A stretch of 64,000 nucleotides of DNA from SAR86 cluster bacterium (GCA_029268615.1 JAQWNM010000005.1:1-64000); one strand, 5' to 3'; shown: positions 51,203 through 62,197, counted from the stretch's first letter. Notes: a model not told the origin generated them from the sequence alone. Made by a program: numbers and translations.

Positions 51203-52477
51203 ATGAAAGCTAATAATCTACTAATAGGAACTCAGCGAGAAACTCCTTCAGACGCAGAATCTATTAGTCATAAACTGATGATAAAAGCTGGCTTGATAAG
51301 ACAAACAGCATCTGGTCTATACACTTGGCTTCCTATAGGTCATAAGATACTTAAAAAAGTTTCTACGATAGTTCAACAAAATATGGAGAAAGCATTGGCC
51401 CAAGAAATTCTTATGCCCATGGTGCAACCCAGTGAGTTATGGAAAGAAAGTGGGAGATGGCAACAATATGGGAAAGAACTTCTTAAATTTAAAGATAGAA
51501 ATGAAAGAGAATTTTGCTTAGGGCCAACTCATGAAGAGATAATTACTGAATTATGCCGAAATGAGATTAGAAGCCACAAACAACTTCCAATTACTTTTTA
51601 CCAAATACAAACTAAATTTAGAGATGAAATACGACCACGTTTTGGTGTAATGAGAGCAAGAGAGTTTCTAATGAAAGATGCTTATTCTTTTGATTTGAAT
51701 GAAGAAGGGTTAGATGTTAGTTATCAAACTATGAGAAAAGCTTATATAGAAATTTTTAATTCTTTAGGGCTGGACTATAGAATAGTAACTGCAGACAGCG
51801 GGAATATAGGAGGCTCAAACTCCGAAGAATTTCATGTTTTAGCTGATACCGGTGAAGACCTCCTAGCTTTTAGTAACAAATCAGATTATGCAATTAATGC
51901 TGAATTATTAGTAAAATTAATGGATGATCAAAATCCTGATTCATTAGAAGGAAAACCAAGTCCAGACGGAAAGGGAATATTAAGTTTAAAAAAAGGAATA
52001 GAAGTTGGACATATATTTAAATTAGGAAAAAAATACTCTGAAAGCATGAAGCTAAAAATTCAATACGAAGATAAAGAGACTTATCCAGAAATGGGCTGTT
52101 ATGGGATAGGCGTTTCAAGAATCATAGCTGCAGCTATAGAGCAAAATCATGATGAAAAGGGAATAATTTGGCCACAAAAAATGTGTCCTTTTGAAGCGGT
52201 AATTGTAGAGGTAAATCCAAAACAAAAACAGAATGTAACAGATGGCTGTTCTAAAATTTATGAGGAACTTAAATCAGAAGGAATAGACGTACTTTGGGAT
52301 AATAGAGATCAAAGACCAGGAGTTAAATTTTCTGACATGGAATTAATTGGAATTCCTAAAATGATTATCATAGGTGAAAAATCCTGTAATGAAAATAAAG
52401 TAGAAATAAAAGACAGAACTGAGGGGCAACCAATATTTATTGCTCCTCAAGAGGCTGCAAAACTAATAAAAAGTTAA
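51203..52477 (+). CDS. proS: Prolyl-tRNA synthetase without the INS editing domain
   Basis: Bacterial-type ProRS, 424 residues against 572 in E. coli. The catalytic core matches the E. coli protein closely (GLIRQTASGLYTWLP; motif 2 with FRDEIRPRFGVMRAREFLMK; MGCYGIGVSRIIAAA; DMELIGIPKMIIIGE). The roughly 180-residue INS domain that removes Ala from tRNA-Pro is absent: SDYAINAEL is joined by a short linker directly to PSPDGKGIL, whose E. coli counterpart lies after INS. The frame is intact, so this is a clean domain loss. A separate editing enzyme may compensate. It overlaps the thiolase end by 4 bases on the opposite strand. Confidence 0.95.
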   Translation: MKANNLLIGTQRETPSDAESISHKLMIKAGLIRQTASGLYTWLPIGHKILKKVSTIVQQNMEKALAQEILMPMVQPSELWKESGRWQQYGKELLKFKDRNEREFCLGPTHEEIITELCRNEIRSHKQLPITFYQIQTKFRDEIRPRFGVMRAREFLMKDAYSFDLNEEGLDVSYQTMRKAYIEIFNSLGLDYRIVTADSGNIGGSNSEEFHVLADTGEDLLAFSNKSDYAINAELLVKLMDDQNPDSLEGKPSPDGKGILSLKKGIEVGHIFKLGKKYSESMKLKIQYEDKETYPEMGCYGIGVSRIIAAAIEQNHDEKGIIWPQKMCPFEAVIVEVNPKQKQNVTDGCSKIYEELKSEGIDVLWDNRDQRPGVKFSDMELIGIPKMIIIGEKSCNENKVEIKDRTEGQPIFIAPQEAAKLIKS

Positions 52478-53652
52478 TTTAACTTCTCAATAATCATAGC
52501 ATTAGCTGTTCCTCCTCCCTCACATATCGCTTGAAGGCCATATTTAGCATCTCTTCTCTCTAACTCATGCAAGAGAGTTGTCATTAATTTTGCACCTGTT
52601 CCGCCTAAAGGATGGCCTAATGCCATAGCTCCTCCATTGACATTTAATTTTTCTAAATCTGCACCTACTTCTTTTGCCCAAGCTAGTGGTACCGGAGCAA
52701 ATGCTTCATTTACTTCATATATATCCATATCTTCTATTCCGAGATTTGCTTTTTCTAATACTGTTTTAGTTGCAGGTATAGGACCTGTTAACATAATAAC
52801 TGGATCATCTCCTGCTAATGCTAAAGCAATTATTTTAGCTCTAGGCTTTATATTCAATTTCTTTAAACCTTCATCATTTACTATCATGACAGCGGCTGCT
52901 CCATCACAAATCTGACTAGAAGTTCCTGCTGTTAGGTTGCCTCCTTCTGATAAATTCTTTAACCCTGCTAGACTTTCTAAACTAGTATCAGGCCGTATTC
53001 CTTCATCTGCAGTTACCATAACTGATTCGCCATCAGGTGTTTGTCCTTCTATTGGCATAATTTCTTTATCAAAATAACCTTGATTTGTAGCATTTGTAGC
53101 TTTTTGATGACTTGCGAATGCAAAGGCATCTAATTCCTCTCTAGAAAGATTAAATTTTTCTACCATCATTTCAGCTCCTGCAAATTGACTGAACTGAATA
53201 CCAGGATATTTCTCTTGCATACCTTCGCCTTGGCCTGGTGCCCCATGACCTGCTTTATAACTATCTATAATATTTGACCCTATAGGCACTTGGCTCATTA
53301 CTTCTACGCCGCCAGCGATAACTATATCTTGTGTTTCTGATAAAACAGCTTGTGCTGCAAAATGAATTGCCTGCTGCGAAGATCCACACTGCCTATCTAC
53401 AGTTGTTCCTGGAACGCTTATAGGTAATGATGATGAAAGGATAGCATTTCTAGCTACATTACCTGCTTGGGCTCCATTTTGACTCACACATCCAAAAATA
53501 ACATCATCTATCAAACTAGAATCAATTCCCGTTCTTGCTACTAACTCATCTAAAACACTAGCACCTAAATCTGTTGGATGGATTTTACTTAATTTACCAT
53601 CCCTTCTTCCTCCGGGGGTTCTTACTGCGCCAACTATATATGCGTTTGCCAT
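52474..53652 (-). CDS. Acetyl-CoA C-acyltransferase (thiolase)
   Basis: Thiolase of 392 residues. Nucleophile C89 in DRQCGSSQQ, catalytic His in GHPLGGTGAKLM, and second cysteine in CEGGGTANA near the end. It could be the degradative 3-ketoacyl-CoA thiolase or the biosynthetic type; the DRQCGSS form is commoner in the former. Single-gene unit, with GGAG 5 bases before the ATG. It could handle CoA products of the island, though it is 9 kb away and not in its operons. Confidence 0.93.
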   Translation of the reverse strand: MANAYIVGAVRTPGGRRDGKLSKIHPTDLGASVLDELVARTGIDSSLIDDVIFGCVSQNGAQAGNVARNAILSSSLPISVPGTTVDRQCGSSQQAIHFAAQAVLSETQDIVIAGGVEVMSQVPIGSNIIDSYKAGHGAPGQGEGMQEKYPGIQFSQFAGAEMMVEKFNLSREELDAFAFASHQKATNATNQGYFDKEIMPIEGQTPDGESVMVTADEGIRPDTSLESLAGLKNLSEGGNLTAGTSSQICDGAAAVMIVNDEGLKKLNIKPRAKIIALALAGDDPVIMLTGPIPATKTVLEKANLGIEDMDIYEVNEAFAPVPLAWAKEVGADLEKLNVNGGAMALGHPLGGTGAKLMTTLLHELERRDAKYGLQAICEGGGTANAMIIEKLN

Positions 53653-53741
53653 TTTTTCTCCATAAATTGAAGATGCATTTTAATAAATAAAGTAAAAAAA
53701 GGCTATTCTATAAACTAGTTATTTATTATTAGATACTAGCT

Positions 53742-54779
53742 TCATTCACTAATGACAGTTTCAGTAATTTGTTTTTCTAATTTTTCTACAATTTTAGGAT
53801 TTTGCTCTAAAAATTCTACAGCATTAGACTTACCTTGACCTATACGTTCTTCATTATAACTGTACCAAGATCCAGATTTCTCAATAATATTTAAATTGGC
53901 ACTAATGTCTATTAATTCTCCCATTCTATTAATGCCTTTATTATAGAGAATTTGAAACTCTGCCTGCTTAAATGGTGGTGAGACTTTATTCTTTACCACT
54001 TTGACACGCGTTTCATTTCCTACAGCTTCATCTCCTTCTTTGATAGTTCCTATCCTTCTAATATCTAGTCGAACAGAAGCATAAAATTTTAATGCATTTC
54101 CACCTGCTGTAGTTTCAGGACTTCCAAACATAACTCCAATTTTATGCCTTATTTGGTTTATAAAAATTACCAAAGTTTTAGATTTCTGAATATTACCTGT
54201 TATCTTTCTCAGAGCCTGAGACATCAATCTAGCCTGTAAACCTACATGATGATCTCCCATCTCCCCCTCTATCTCTGCCCGAGGTACTAATGCTGCAACT
54301 GAATCAATAACTAAAATATCTATTCCGCCAGACTTAACTAAAACGTCTGCAATTTCTAATGCCTGTTCCCCAGTATCAGGTTGCGAAACAAGTAGATCAT
54401 CTACATTTACACCTAATTTATTTGCGTAAACTGGATCTAAAGCATGCTCCGCATCTATAAATGCAGCCGTACCTCCCAATTTTTGGCACTGAGCAATAGT
54501 TTCGAGAGTTAAAGTTGTCTTTCCCGAAGACTCTGGTCCATATATCTCCACTACTCTTCCTTTTGGCAAGCCTCCTATACCTAAAGCTTTGTCTAAACCT
54601 AGTGAACCCGTAGATATTGAAGGTATAGAGACATGAACTTTATCACCCATTCTCATAACTGCCCCTTCCCCAAATTGTCTATCTATTTGACCCAATGCCT
54701 CTTGTAATTGTTTTAATCTATCTCCTGATGCTGGAGATTTATCAGCTGAACTTTTACTATTACTTTTCTTAGCAACCAT
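53742..54779 (-). CDS. recA: RecA recombinase
   Basis: DNA recombinase and SOS coprotease, 345 residues. Walker A GPESSGKT at 81-88, [22 protein letters not shown] as Walker B and loop 1, and [13 protein letters not shown] as loop 2 area. The N-terminal 20 residues are longer and Lys/Ser-rich. GAGGAAA precedes the ATG. The LexA box upstream indicates SOS control. Order recA-cinA is conserved, but no recX is adjacent. Confidence 0.98.
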   Translation of the reverse strand: MVAKKSNSKSSADKSPASGDRLKQLQEALGQIDRQFGEGAVMRMGDKVHVSIPSISTGSLGLDKALGIGGLPKGRVVEIYGPESSGKTTLTLETIAQCQKLGGTAAFIDAEHALDPVYANKLGVNVDDLLVSQPDTGEQALEIADVLVKSGGIDILVIDSVAALVPRAEIEGEMGDHHVGLQARLMSQALRKITGNIQKSKTLVIFINQIRHKIGVMFGSPETTAGGNALKFYASVRLDIRRIGTIKEGDEAVGNETRVKVVKNKVSPPFKQAEFQILYNKGINRMGELIDISANLNIIEKSGSWYSYNEERIGQGKSNAVEFLEQNPKIVEKLEKQITETVISE

Positions 54780-54812
54780 TATATTTCCTCATTTAATTCA
54801 TTACTTAGTTAA

Positions 54813-54832
54813 TACTGTATATATATACAGTA
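54813..54832. promoter_or_regulatory. LexA (SOS) box upstream of recA
   Basis: TACTGTATATATATACAGTA is a perfect palindrome with the E. coli-type LexA core CTGT-N8-ACAG at 54815-54830. It lies 34-53 bases upstream of the recA start. On the minus strand TTGATT (-35) lies 17 bases upstream of TACAGT (-10), and this promoter overlaps the box. Confidence 0.88.
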
Positions 54833-54838
54833 TATAAA

Positions 54839-55330
54839 TCAAAGACTTTTTACAAGTTTTATGGATTCTTCTAAAACTAATTTAACTGTTTGTAGCCTAA
54901 CCTCTTCTCTATTGCCTGAGAAAATTTTAGTAATAAGCTTCGGATCAGATCCTTTTTTTTTCCACGCCATACATACAGTTCCAACTGGCGTTTCTTTTGA
55001 ACCGCCAGTAGGTCCGGCTACTCCGCTAATAGAAACTCCAATATCAGCCCCACTTAAATGAAGAGCTCCTTCTACCATTTCACTCACTACTTCTAAACTT
55101 ACTGCTCCATATGTTTTTAATGTATCCATCTTTACTCCTAAAATTTTATTCTTAGATGAATTAGAATAAGTAACAAAACTGCAACCAAACCATTTTGAGC
55201 TTCCAGAAATAGAAGTTATTTCTTTACTCACCCAACCTCCAGTGCAGGATTCAGATGTAGTAATGAAAAGATCTTTTGAAATCATCAAAGATCCTAAAGT
55301 TTCTGTAATCTCAGTAAAATCAATAGCCAC
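54839..55330 (-). CDS. pncC: CinA C-terminal-type NMN amidohydrolase (PncC)
   Basis: Single-domain protein of 163 residues equal to the C-terminal domain of CinA, which deamidates nicotinamide mononucleotide in NAD salvage. Conserved TSESCTGGWVSKEITSISGSSKWF and SGVAGPTGGSKETPVGTV segments are present. The start is a GTG without an obvious ribosome-binding site. Located just upstream of recA, as in many proteobacteria; both have the same direction. Confidence 0.9.
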   Translation of the reverse strand: MAIDFTEITETLGSLMISKDLFITTSESCTGGWVSKEITSISGSSKWFGCSFVTYSNSSKNKILGVKMDTLKTYGAVSLEVVSEMVEGALHLSGADIGVSISGVAGPTGGSKETPVGTVCMAWKKKGSDPKLITKIFSGNREEVRLQTVKLVLEESIKLVKSL

Positions 55331-55373
55331 AATTTATTTTTTTTATCTACAAATAATAAAGATGGTGAAAAAA

Positions 55374-56861
55374 TTAGAAAGAAGACCGCTGATGATTATT
55401 TTTGGTTTTATCATTCCTTTCGTTCTCAAGATTGATTAAATATTCTTTATCTACATCTGAACTCAAATATTTTCCATCGAATATGGATGTTTCAAATTGT
55501 TTAATTTCAGGGTTCCCCTGTCTTGCTGAGTCTATTAACTCCTCTAAATCCTGATATATTAGCCAATCTGCACCTATTAAATTACAAATTTCTTCTTCAG
55601 TTCTGCCATTAGCTACTAGTTCAGAAGTTGAAGCCATATCTATACCATAAACATTTTGATAAATAATTGGGGGAGATGCAGAAGCAAAGTAGACCTTTTT
55701 TGCACCAGAAGCTCTTGCCATCTCTATAATTTGTCTACTAGTTGTTCCTCGAACAATTGAATCATCAACTAAAAGAACTACCTTATTTTCAAATTCTAAA
55801 TCAATAGCATTTAATTTTTGTCTTACTGACCTCTCTCTCTTTTCCTGTGAAGGCATAATGAAAGTTCTTCCAATATATCTGTTCTTTACAAAACCTTCCC
55901 TATATTTTATATCTAAAGCTGCTGCTAATTGAATAGCTGAAGTTGTGCTACTTTCAGGTATAGGAATAACGACATCAATATCATGAGATGGATTTACCCT
56001 TTTAATTTTTCTAGCTAATCCTTGACCCATTCTTGATCTAGATTTATGTACTGATATTTTATCTATCACCGCATCAGGACGAGCTAAATAGACATACTCA
56101 AAAATACATGGAGTTGCAGTAGAGTTTTCAGCACAAATTTTTCTAAAAACCTTACCTTCAAGATTTATAAAAACTGCCTCTCCAGCTGCTACATCATCAA
56201 TAACTTTAAAACCTAAAGAATCAATTACTGAGCTTTCAGAGGCAATAAGATAGTCTGAACCTAACAAATCATTATCTTTACTTCCAAAAATTAAAGGGCG
56301 GATACCAAAAGGATCTCTAAACCCGACTATGCCAATACCATTAATCATAATTACAGCCGAGTAGGCTCCTCTTGCCCTCGAATAAGTAGCTTTTATAGCT
56401 GCAAAGATATCTTCTGGTCCTGGTTCTACCTGGCCCTGTCTTCTCAATTCATGAGCAAATACATTTAACAAAACTTCGCTATCGGAATCTGTATTTAAAT
56501 ACCTTAAGTCTTTTTTTAAAAGCGATTTTGTCAACTCTTCTCTATTGGTTAAATTTCCATTATGGGAAATAGAAATACCATATGGGGAGTTCACATACAT
56601 TGGTTGAGCTAATTCTCTATCTTGACTACCGGCAGTTGGATATCGGACATGACCTATCCCTAAATGCCCCTTGAGTCTTTGCATATGTTGTTCCTGAAAA
56701 ACATCCCTGACAAGACCCACTTGTTTTCTAATGTGAAATTTATTTTCATCACATGTAGCTATTCCTGCTGCATCTTGGCCCCTATGCTGCAATACAGTTA
56801 ACGCATAATAAAGATCTTGGGCTACATCAGCCTTGCCTACTATTCCTGCTACACCACACAT
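55374..56861 (-). CDS. purF: Amidophosphoribosyltransferase
   Basis: First committed enzyme of purine synthesis, 495 residues. After Met removal the N-terminal nucleophile Cys2 is exposed (MCGVAGIVG). The glutaminase half has GHVRYPTAGSQD; the C-terminal half has the PRPP loop VVLLVDDSIVRGTTS. It follows cvpA by 32 bases in the accD-folC-cvpA-purF order of gammaproteobacteria. Confidence 0.97.
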   Translation of the reverse strand: MCGVAGIVGKADVAQDLYYALTVLQHRGQDAAGIATCDENKFHIRKQVGLVRDVFQEQHMQRLKGHLGIGHVRYPTAGSQDRELAQPMYVNSPYGISISHNGNLTNREELTKSLLKKDLRYLNTDSDSEVLLNVFAHELRRQGQVEPGPEDIFAAIKATYSRARGAYSAVIMINGIGIVGFRDPFGIRPLIFGSKDNDLLGSDYLIASESSVIDSLGFKVIDDVAAGEAVFINLEGKVFRKICAENSTATPCIFEYVYLARPDAVIDKISVHKSRSRMGQGLARKIKRVNPSHDIDVVIPIPESSTTSAIQLAAALDIKYREGFVKNRYIGRTFIMPSQEKRERSVRQKLNAIDLEFENKVVLLVDDSIVRGTTSRQIIEMARASGAKKVYFASASPPIIYQNVYGIDMASTSELVANGRTEEEICNLIGADWLIYQDLEELIDSARQGNPEIKQFETSIFDGKYLSSDVDKEYLINLENERNDKTKNNHQRSSF

Positions 56862-56893
56862 ATTTTTTATATTTTATACCTAAGCAACTAATC

Positions 56894-57400
56894 TCACATT
56901 CTATTTTTTTGAAAAGACGGATTTATTTCTTCTGAGGGATTTATAAAAGCTTCAGATAAAGCTTTAATTTTGAGGGTATACACTTTTGTAAAAGAATTAT
57001 CCCACCAAATTTTTTCCTCTAAATAGTCTAAACTAAATATAAAAATTCCTACCAAAATAACGATAGATTTAGCTGTCGCCAAAATTCCTCCTAGAACCCT
57101 ATCAAGCATTTTTAAACCCAATAGACTTATAATTCCATTAAAAAATTTACCTAGTAAAGTAAAAACTATAAAAAGAATTATAAAAACTAGTAAAAAAGAA
57201 ATATATTCAAGAAACTGACTTTGTATCCCAAAATCAGATAAATATGGAGATATGTATCCTCCATAATTCCAAGCAATTAGGATAGATCCTATCCATGCAA
57301 TCAAAGAAAATACTTCTTTTATAAATCCATTGAGAAGCCCTAATAATAGGAAAAATAAGATAATTGACAAAGAAGCTATATCTATAAAAGGAATATTCAT
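56894..57400 (-). CDS. cvpA: CvpA-family membrane protein
   Basis: Inner-membrane protein of 168 residues with four hydrophobic segments (about 5-25, 28-50, 63-85, 103-122). The family is linked to colicin V export in E. coli and to envelope stress in others. Preceding purF, as in E. coli. It overlaps folC by 4 bases. Confidence 0.93.
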   Translation of the reverse strand: MNIPFIDIASLSIILFFLLLGLLNGFIKEVFSLIAWIGSILIAWNYGGYISPYLSDFGIQSQFLEYISFLLVFIILFIVFTLLGKFFNGIISLLGLKMLDRVLGGILATAKSIVILVGIFIFSLDYLEEKIWWDNSFTKVYTLKIKALSEAFINPSEEINPSFQKNRM

Positions 57401-58659
57401 ATTTCTATATTATTAATAACTTGATGAGCTTCTGAAACTGTATGGAATGAACCAAATATTACAATTATATCCTCATTTGGGTGATTATTAAGAGCCAATT
57501 TAACTGCCTTATCTACACCTTCTATAGACATTACATCTTGTTTTTTGATTTTTATAATTAATTCTTTTAAATATTCTTTATTCTCAGCTCTGTAAATATT
57601 TGGTGAAGTTGTATACCAACTAGAAATTAGAGGAATCATTGGTTCTATTATTCCCAAAGCATCTTTATCAGACATCAAACCTATAACTGCATGAAGCTTT
57701 CGTTTTCCATAATATTCTTTTTTAATAAAATCTGCTAAGAATTTAGATGCCGCAGGGTTATGACTAACATCTACAAGTACTCTGTTCTTAATTAGTTGCC
57801 TCCTATAAGGAATAATAATCTTATTCAATATTTCTGCATCTTTATTTATTAATTTATGATCTAAAAGATGACATGCAGTTAAAGCCATACAAAAACTCTC
57901 AATAGATAGGCTGGGGTTGATGATCTCAGAAACATTGACCGCTCGATCTGATCGATAGAATTCATAAACACCTTTACTCATTGAACTTTCATTGAAAAAA
58001 GTAAAATCCTGCCCCATCTGATAAATAATTGCTCCTTTAGAGTTTAGGACCTTTTTAACATCTAGATCTATATCTCTTTGCCCTATGATAGCTATCTTAT
58101 CTTTTCTAAATATTGCAACTTTTTCAATGGCAATCTCTTTTTTTGACTTGCCTAAAAGGTTGGTATGATCTAAGTCAATATTAGTAAGGATAGAAATATC
58201 AGCATCTATTATATTGATCGGATCTAATCGACCACCCAAGCCAACTTCAAGGATTACATAATCTAATTCCAATGTTGAAAAATAATGCAGGGCAGCTAGA
58301 GTAATAAAATCAAAATAACTTAAAGATTTATCTAAAGTTACTTCATGAACTAGTTCAAAACTTTTAACTATTAAGGCATCGCTAATAGAATTTGTATTTA
58401 CCTTTATTCTTTCATTGAAATGAAATAAATGCGGTGATGTATAAAGACCTACTTTTTTATCACGACTAATCAATAAATCTGATAAGCATTCAGCGGTTGT
58501 TCCTTTGCCGTTCGTACCTGCAATAGAAATAACTTTAGAGGCTATATTTCTTTTACAAATCTTTTTATAAACATCTTTAATAGTTTTTAAGTTCCTTGGA
58601 CCACTAAACTTATTTTTATTTTCTAAGAAGGTTAGCCAATCATTCAAAGAAATGGACAT
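57397..58659 (-). CDS. folC: Folylpolyglutamate/dihydrofolate synthase
   Basis: Adds glutamate residues to folates, 420 residues as in E. coli (422). P-loop SIAGTNGKGTTAE near 45-57, YFDFITLAALHYF and VILEVGLGGRLDPINI follow, with DVSHNPAA in the C-terminal domain. Between accD (7-base gap) and cvpA. The usual dedD between folC and cvpA is missing. Confidence 0.95.
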   Translation of the reverse strand: MSISLNDWLTFLENKNKFSGPRNLKTIKDVYKKICKRNIASKVISIAGTNGKGTTAECLSDLLISRDKKVGLYTSPHLFHFNERIKVNTNSISDALIVKSFELVHEVTLDKSLSYFDFITLAALHYFSTLELDYVILEVGLGGRLDPINIIDADISILTNIDLDHTNLLGKSKKEIAIEKVAIFRKDKIAIIGQRDIDLDVKKVLNSKGAIIYQMGQDFTFFNESSMSKGVYEFYRSDRAVNVSEIINPSLSIESFCMALTACHLLDHKLINKDAEILNKIIIPYRRQLIKNRVLVDVSHNPAASKFLADFIKKEYYGKRKLHAVIGLMSDKDALGIIEPMIPLISSWYTTSPNIYRAENKEYLKELIIKIKKQDVMSIEGVDKAVKLALNNHPNEDIIVIFGSFHTVSEAHQVINNIEI

Positions 58660-58666
58660 CTTTGCT

Positions 58667-59521
58667 TTAGGTCTTAAGCAAAGTACGAAGCAACCTATGT
58701 ATTGTTTGCTTTAAATCTTTTCTGTGGACTATCATATCTATGGCTCCATGTTCTAAAAGAAATTCACTTTTTTGGAAACCTTCAGGTAGTTTTACTCTAA
58801 CAGTCTGCTCTATAACTCTTGGCCCTGTGAAACCTACGAGAGCATTTGGTTCAGCTATATTTATATCGCCTAGCATCGCCAAACTTGCTGATACTCCTCC
58901 ATAAATTGGATCTATCATGACTGAAATATAGGGTAAATTTGCTTCTTTCATTTTTTCAATCGCGGCACTTGTTTTTGCCATCTGAAAAAGAGAAACAAGT
59001 GATTCTTGCATTCTGGCACCTCCGCTAGTAGCAAAACTAATAAAAGGCAACTTCCTCTCTATGGCTTGATGCACTCCATCAACAAATTTTTGACCTACTA
59101 CAGCCCCCATAGATCCTCCCATAAACCGAAACTCAAAACTTGCACAAATAACTGGTAATTTTTGAAGTGATCCTTGCATGACTATTAATGCCTCATTCTC
59201 CTCGCTGATATTTTGCGCCGAGGAAATCCTATCTTTATAGCGTTTAGTATCTTTAAATTTTAACCAATCAAATGGCTTTTTATCTTTAGATATCTCTTCC
59301 TGGCCACTTGGATCTAAAAATATATTAAGCCTAGTCCTGGCACCAATCCTAGTATGATAGTCACACTCTGGACAAACAAAAAGATTACTTTCAAGTTCTG
59401 GCATGTATAAAATCGTGTTACATGCAGGGCAAGTTTTCCATAGACCTTCAGGTATACTTTTTCTTTTAGTGGAATCCTTTCTAACAAAAGAAGGGATGAT
59501 CTTATCTAGCCAGCTTGTCAT
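58667..59521 (-). CDS. accD: Acetyl-CoA carboxylase carboxyltransferase beta subunit
   Basis: Carboxyltransferase beta subunit for fatty-acid synthesis, 284 residues. A four-cysteine zinc finger at C31, C34, C50 and C53 precedes the crotonase-like core with [11 protein letters not shown] and [12 protein letters not shown]. It lies 5 bases after trpA and the genes appear co-transcribed. Confidence 0.97.
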   Translation of the reverse strand: MTSWLDKIIPSFVRKDSTKRKSIPEGLWKTCPACNTILYMPELESNLFVCPECDYHTRIGARTRLNIFLDPSGQEEISKDKKPFDWLKFKDTKRYKDRISSAQNISEENEALIVMQGSLQKLPVICASFEFRFMGGSMGAVVGQKFVDGVHQAIERKLPFISFATSGGARMQESLVSLFQMAKTSAAIEKMKEANLPYISVMIDPIYGGVSASLAMLGDINIAEPNALVGFTGPRVIEQTVRVKLPEGFQKSEFLLEHGAIDMIVHRKDLKQTIHRLLRTLLKT

Positions 59522-59526
59522 TTTTC

Positions 59527-60327
59527 TTATTCACGAAGACCTGAAGATAATTCTGTTATCTTAATTGCTAAAGAATTCTTGAGATCCTTTCGATTATTTG
59601 AGTCCTCCATAATATCTACCAAAACACTACCAACTACCACTCCTGCAGAAATATTTGCTGCGACTTTAACTGTCTTTTTGTCCTTTATACCAAAACCAAC
59701 CACTATTGGAAGTTTTGTTATCTCATAAAGATCTTTTAACTTTTCTTCTACGTCATCTATTTTGAATTTACTGGATCCTGTAACTCCATTCAAAGAAACA
59801 TAATAAATATATCCTGAAGCACTCTTTAAAATATTTTTAGCTCTTTCTATTCCTGTAGTTGGGGCAATCAGTCTAATAATATCTACATCATATTTTATTG
59901 CTAACTGAGAAAAAGTTGCACTCTCCTCAGGAGGCATGTCCACTACTAACACTCCGTCTACTCCTGATTTCAAGGCTGCCTTAAAGAAGTTATTTAATCC
60001 AAATGCTGAAAATGGATTAAAATAACCCATTAACACAACGGGTGTTTTAGCATCTTTCAACCTAAAATCTCCTACAATCTCTAAGATATCATCTAGGGTG
60101 GTCTTCATTTTAAGTGCTCTTTCGTGCCCTTTTTGAATAGAAGGTCCTTCAGCCATGGGATCAGAAAAAGGAACACCTAATTCAATAATATCAGCACCAT
60201 TTTCTACCATCAGATGCATAGAAGATAAAGTTATGTTTACATTGGGATCTCCAGCAACTATATAGGTTATGAGGGCTTTCCTTTTAAAAGAAGAAAGTTC
60301 TTCAAAGGTCTCATCTATTCTGGTCAT
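59527..60327 (-). CDS. trpA: Tryptophan synthase alpha subunit
   Basis: Cleaves indole-3-glycerol phosphate to indole, 266 residues (268 in E. coli). The catalytic Glu49 ([11 protein letters not shown]) is present. The second catalytic residue, Asp60 in E. coli (ADGP), is Glu60 here (MAEGPSIQ), a conservative but notable change. GVTGSSKF and [11 protein letters not shown] bind phosphate. It shares one base with the trpB stop. Confidence 0.95.
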   Translation of the reverse strand: MTRIDETFEELSSFKRKALITYIVAGDPNVNITLSSMHLMVENGADIIELGVPFSDPMAEGPSIQKGHERALKMKTTLDDILEIVGDFRLKDAKTPVVLMGYFNPFSAFGLNNFFKAALKSGVDGVLVVDMPPEESATFSQLAIKYDVDIIRLIAPTTGIERAKNILKSASGYIYYVSLNGVTGSSKFKIDDVEEKLKDLYEITKLPIVVGFGIKDKKTVKVAANISAGVVVGSVLVDIMEDSNNRKDLKNSLAIKITELSSGLRE

Positions 60328-61529
60328 TAAACTTCTATACCTTCCAATTTTGCAACTGTATTTATATCCTTATCTCCTCTTCCAGAAATATTTATAATTA
60401 AAATCTTATTCTTTAAATTTGGTGCTATCTTTTTAACATGAGCTACAGCATGAGCTGTTTCTAAAGCAGGCATTATGCCTTCGAGAGCTGTTAATTCATG
60501 AAATGCGTCTAGGGTTTCTTCATCATCAGCTACTACATATTGAGCTCTACCAATATCTTTTAACCAAGCGTGTTCGGGACCCACCCCAGGATAATCAAGA
60601 CCGGCTGAGATAGAGTGCGTATCTGATATTTGGCCATAATTATCTTGCATTAAATAAGTTTTCATTCCGTGTAAGACGCCCTCTTTTCCACTATTTAATG
60701 GAGCTGCATGCTTACCAGTATCTATACCAAGCCCGCCAGCCTCAACACCAATGAGCTCGACTTCCTCTTTGTCTAAGAAAGGATAGAACATCCCCATAGC
60801 ATTTGAACCGCCTCCTACGCATGCAATTAATGCGTCAGGCAATCTTCCAAACTCTTTTATACTTTGTTCTAAAAGCTCTAAACCTACGATAGAATTAAAA
60901 TCTCTTACAATCTCAGGATAAGGGTGAGGTCCTGCTACGCTACCAATAATATAATAAGTATCTTCAACATTAGTTACCCAGTCTCTCATTGCTTCATTCA
61001 TTGCATCCTTCAAAGTTTTAGTCCCAGAATTTACTGAAACTACCTCTGCACCAAGGAGTTTCATTCTAAAGACATTTAAAGACTGTCTTTGAATATCTTC
61101 TTCACCCATATATATAATGCACTCTAAGCCATGCTGAGCAGCTACAGTAGCCGTAGCTACTCCATGCTGCCCAGCACCTGTCTCAGCTATAATTCTTTTC
61201 TTACCCATGTGCTTAGCTAAATGTATCTGGCCAATGGTGTTATTTATTTTATGTGCACCTGTATGGTTTAAATCCTCCCTCTTAAGATATATCTGAGCTC
61301 CTCCTAATTTTTCTGTCCACCTTTTAGCAAAATATAGAGGAGAAGGTCTACCTACAAAATGTTTTAGGTCATAAGCTATCTTTTGAATGAAATCAGGATC
61401 ATTCTTAATATCTGAATACTCTTTAGATAGCTCTTCTAGGGCCGGAACTAGAGTTTCTGCAACATATCGGCCTCCATAAGGTCCAAATCTTCCATATTTA
61501 TCAGGTATTTTTTTAATATCTTTAGTCAT
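60327..61529 (-). CDS. trpB: Tryptophan synthase beta subunit
   Basis: PLP enzyme that joins indole with serine, 400 residues. Schiff-base lysine K94 in [22 protein letters not shown] near 115 ([11 protein letters not shown]), and the phosphate loop [12 protein letters not shown]. Its start overlaps the trpF stop by 8 bases, so trpF-trpB-trpA form one unit. Confidence 0.98.
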   Translation of the reverse strand: MTKDIKKIPDKYGRFGPYGGRYVAETLVPALEELSKEYSDIKNDPDFIQKIAYDLKHFVGRPSPLYFAKRWTEKLGGAQIYLKREDLNHTGAHKINNTIGQIHLAKHMGKKRIIAETGAGQHGVATATVAAQHGLECIIYMGEEDIQRQSLNVFRMKLLGAEVVSVNSGTKTLKDAMNEAMRDWVTNVEDTYYIIGSVAGPHPYPEIVRDFNSIVGLELLEQSIKEFGRLPDALIACVGGGSNAMGMFYPFLDKEEVELIGVEAGGLGIDTGKHAAPLNSGKEGVLHGMKTYLMQDNYGQISDTHSISAGLDYPGVGPEHAWLKDIGRAQYVVADDEETLDAFHELTALEGIMPALETAHAVAHVKKIAPNLKNKILIINISGRGDKDINTVAKLEGIEV

Positions 61530-62145
61530 CTTTATTTCTTACCTTCTTTATAAACTTACTTACTTTTCTATGATCTTTTTTTTCAGGAGAAGATTCTACT
61601 CCTGAACTGACATCTACTCCCCAATATTTTTCTGAAGAGAGAGCTTGATCTATATTCTCAATATTAAGTCCACCCGCTAAAATTAATGGCTTATGCACGT
61701 AGTCATTAACCAAGTCCCAATCAAAAACTTTTCCTGTACCTCCATGGAGACTTTTATCTTTAGAATCCAGTAACAGCGCTTTACAAGAATGATATTGATT
61801 GCTTTTTTCAGACAAATCTATTGAAACATCCATGCTAACAGCTTTTATATACTCCGTCCCAAAAGACTCACAATATTCTGGGCTTTCTTTTCCATGGAAC
61901 TGTGGTATAGCTCCTGGTATCAAAGACAGGGTATTTTTTACAATTTCTTGCTCTTCATTTACAAATACTGGAACTAATTTTATATGGCTAGGAACAACCT
62001 TTGAGATCTTAATCAAGTCTTCATCATTTACAAATCTAGGACTTTTTTTATACCTTATAATACCTAAGGCATTTACCCCCATTGACACTATAAATTTAGC
62101 ATCTTCAACATTCGTGATGCCACATATTTTTAAAAATATTTTCAT
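61522..62145 (-). CDS. trpF: Phosphoribosylanthranilate isomerase
   Basis: Tryptophan pathway TIM-barrel enzyme, 207 residues. Catalytic Cys in [11 protein letters not shown] and Asp near [30 protein letters not shown] and [10 protein letters not shown] bind phosphate. Stand-alone rather than fused to TrpC. 52 bases separate it from truA. Confidence 0.96.
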   Translation of the reverse strand: MKIFLKICGITNVEDAKFIVSMGVNALGIIRYKKSPRFVNDEDLIKISKVVPSHIKLVPVFVNEEQEIVKNTLSLIPGAIPQFHGKESPEYCESFGTEYIKAVSMDVSIDLSEKSNQYHSCKALLLDSKDKSLHGGTGKVFDWDLVNDYVHKPLILAGGLNIENIDQALSSEKYWGVDVSSGVESSPEKKDHRKVSKFIKKVRNKDD

Positions 62146-62197
62146 GTAATTTAATCCAATATTAGCTGAGTTGAAGTAAATTTAATTATATCAAACG

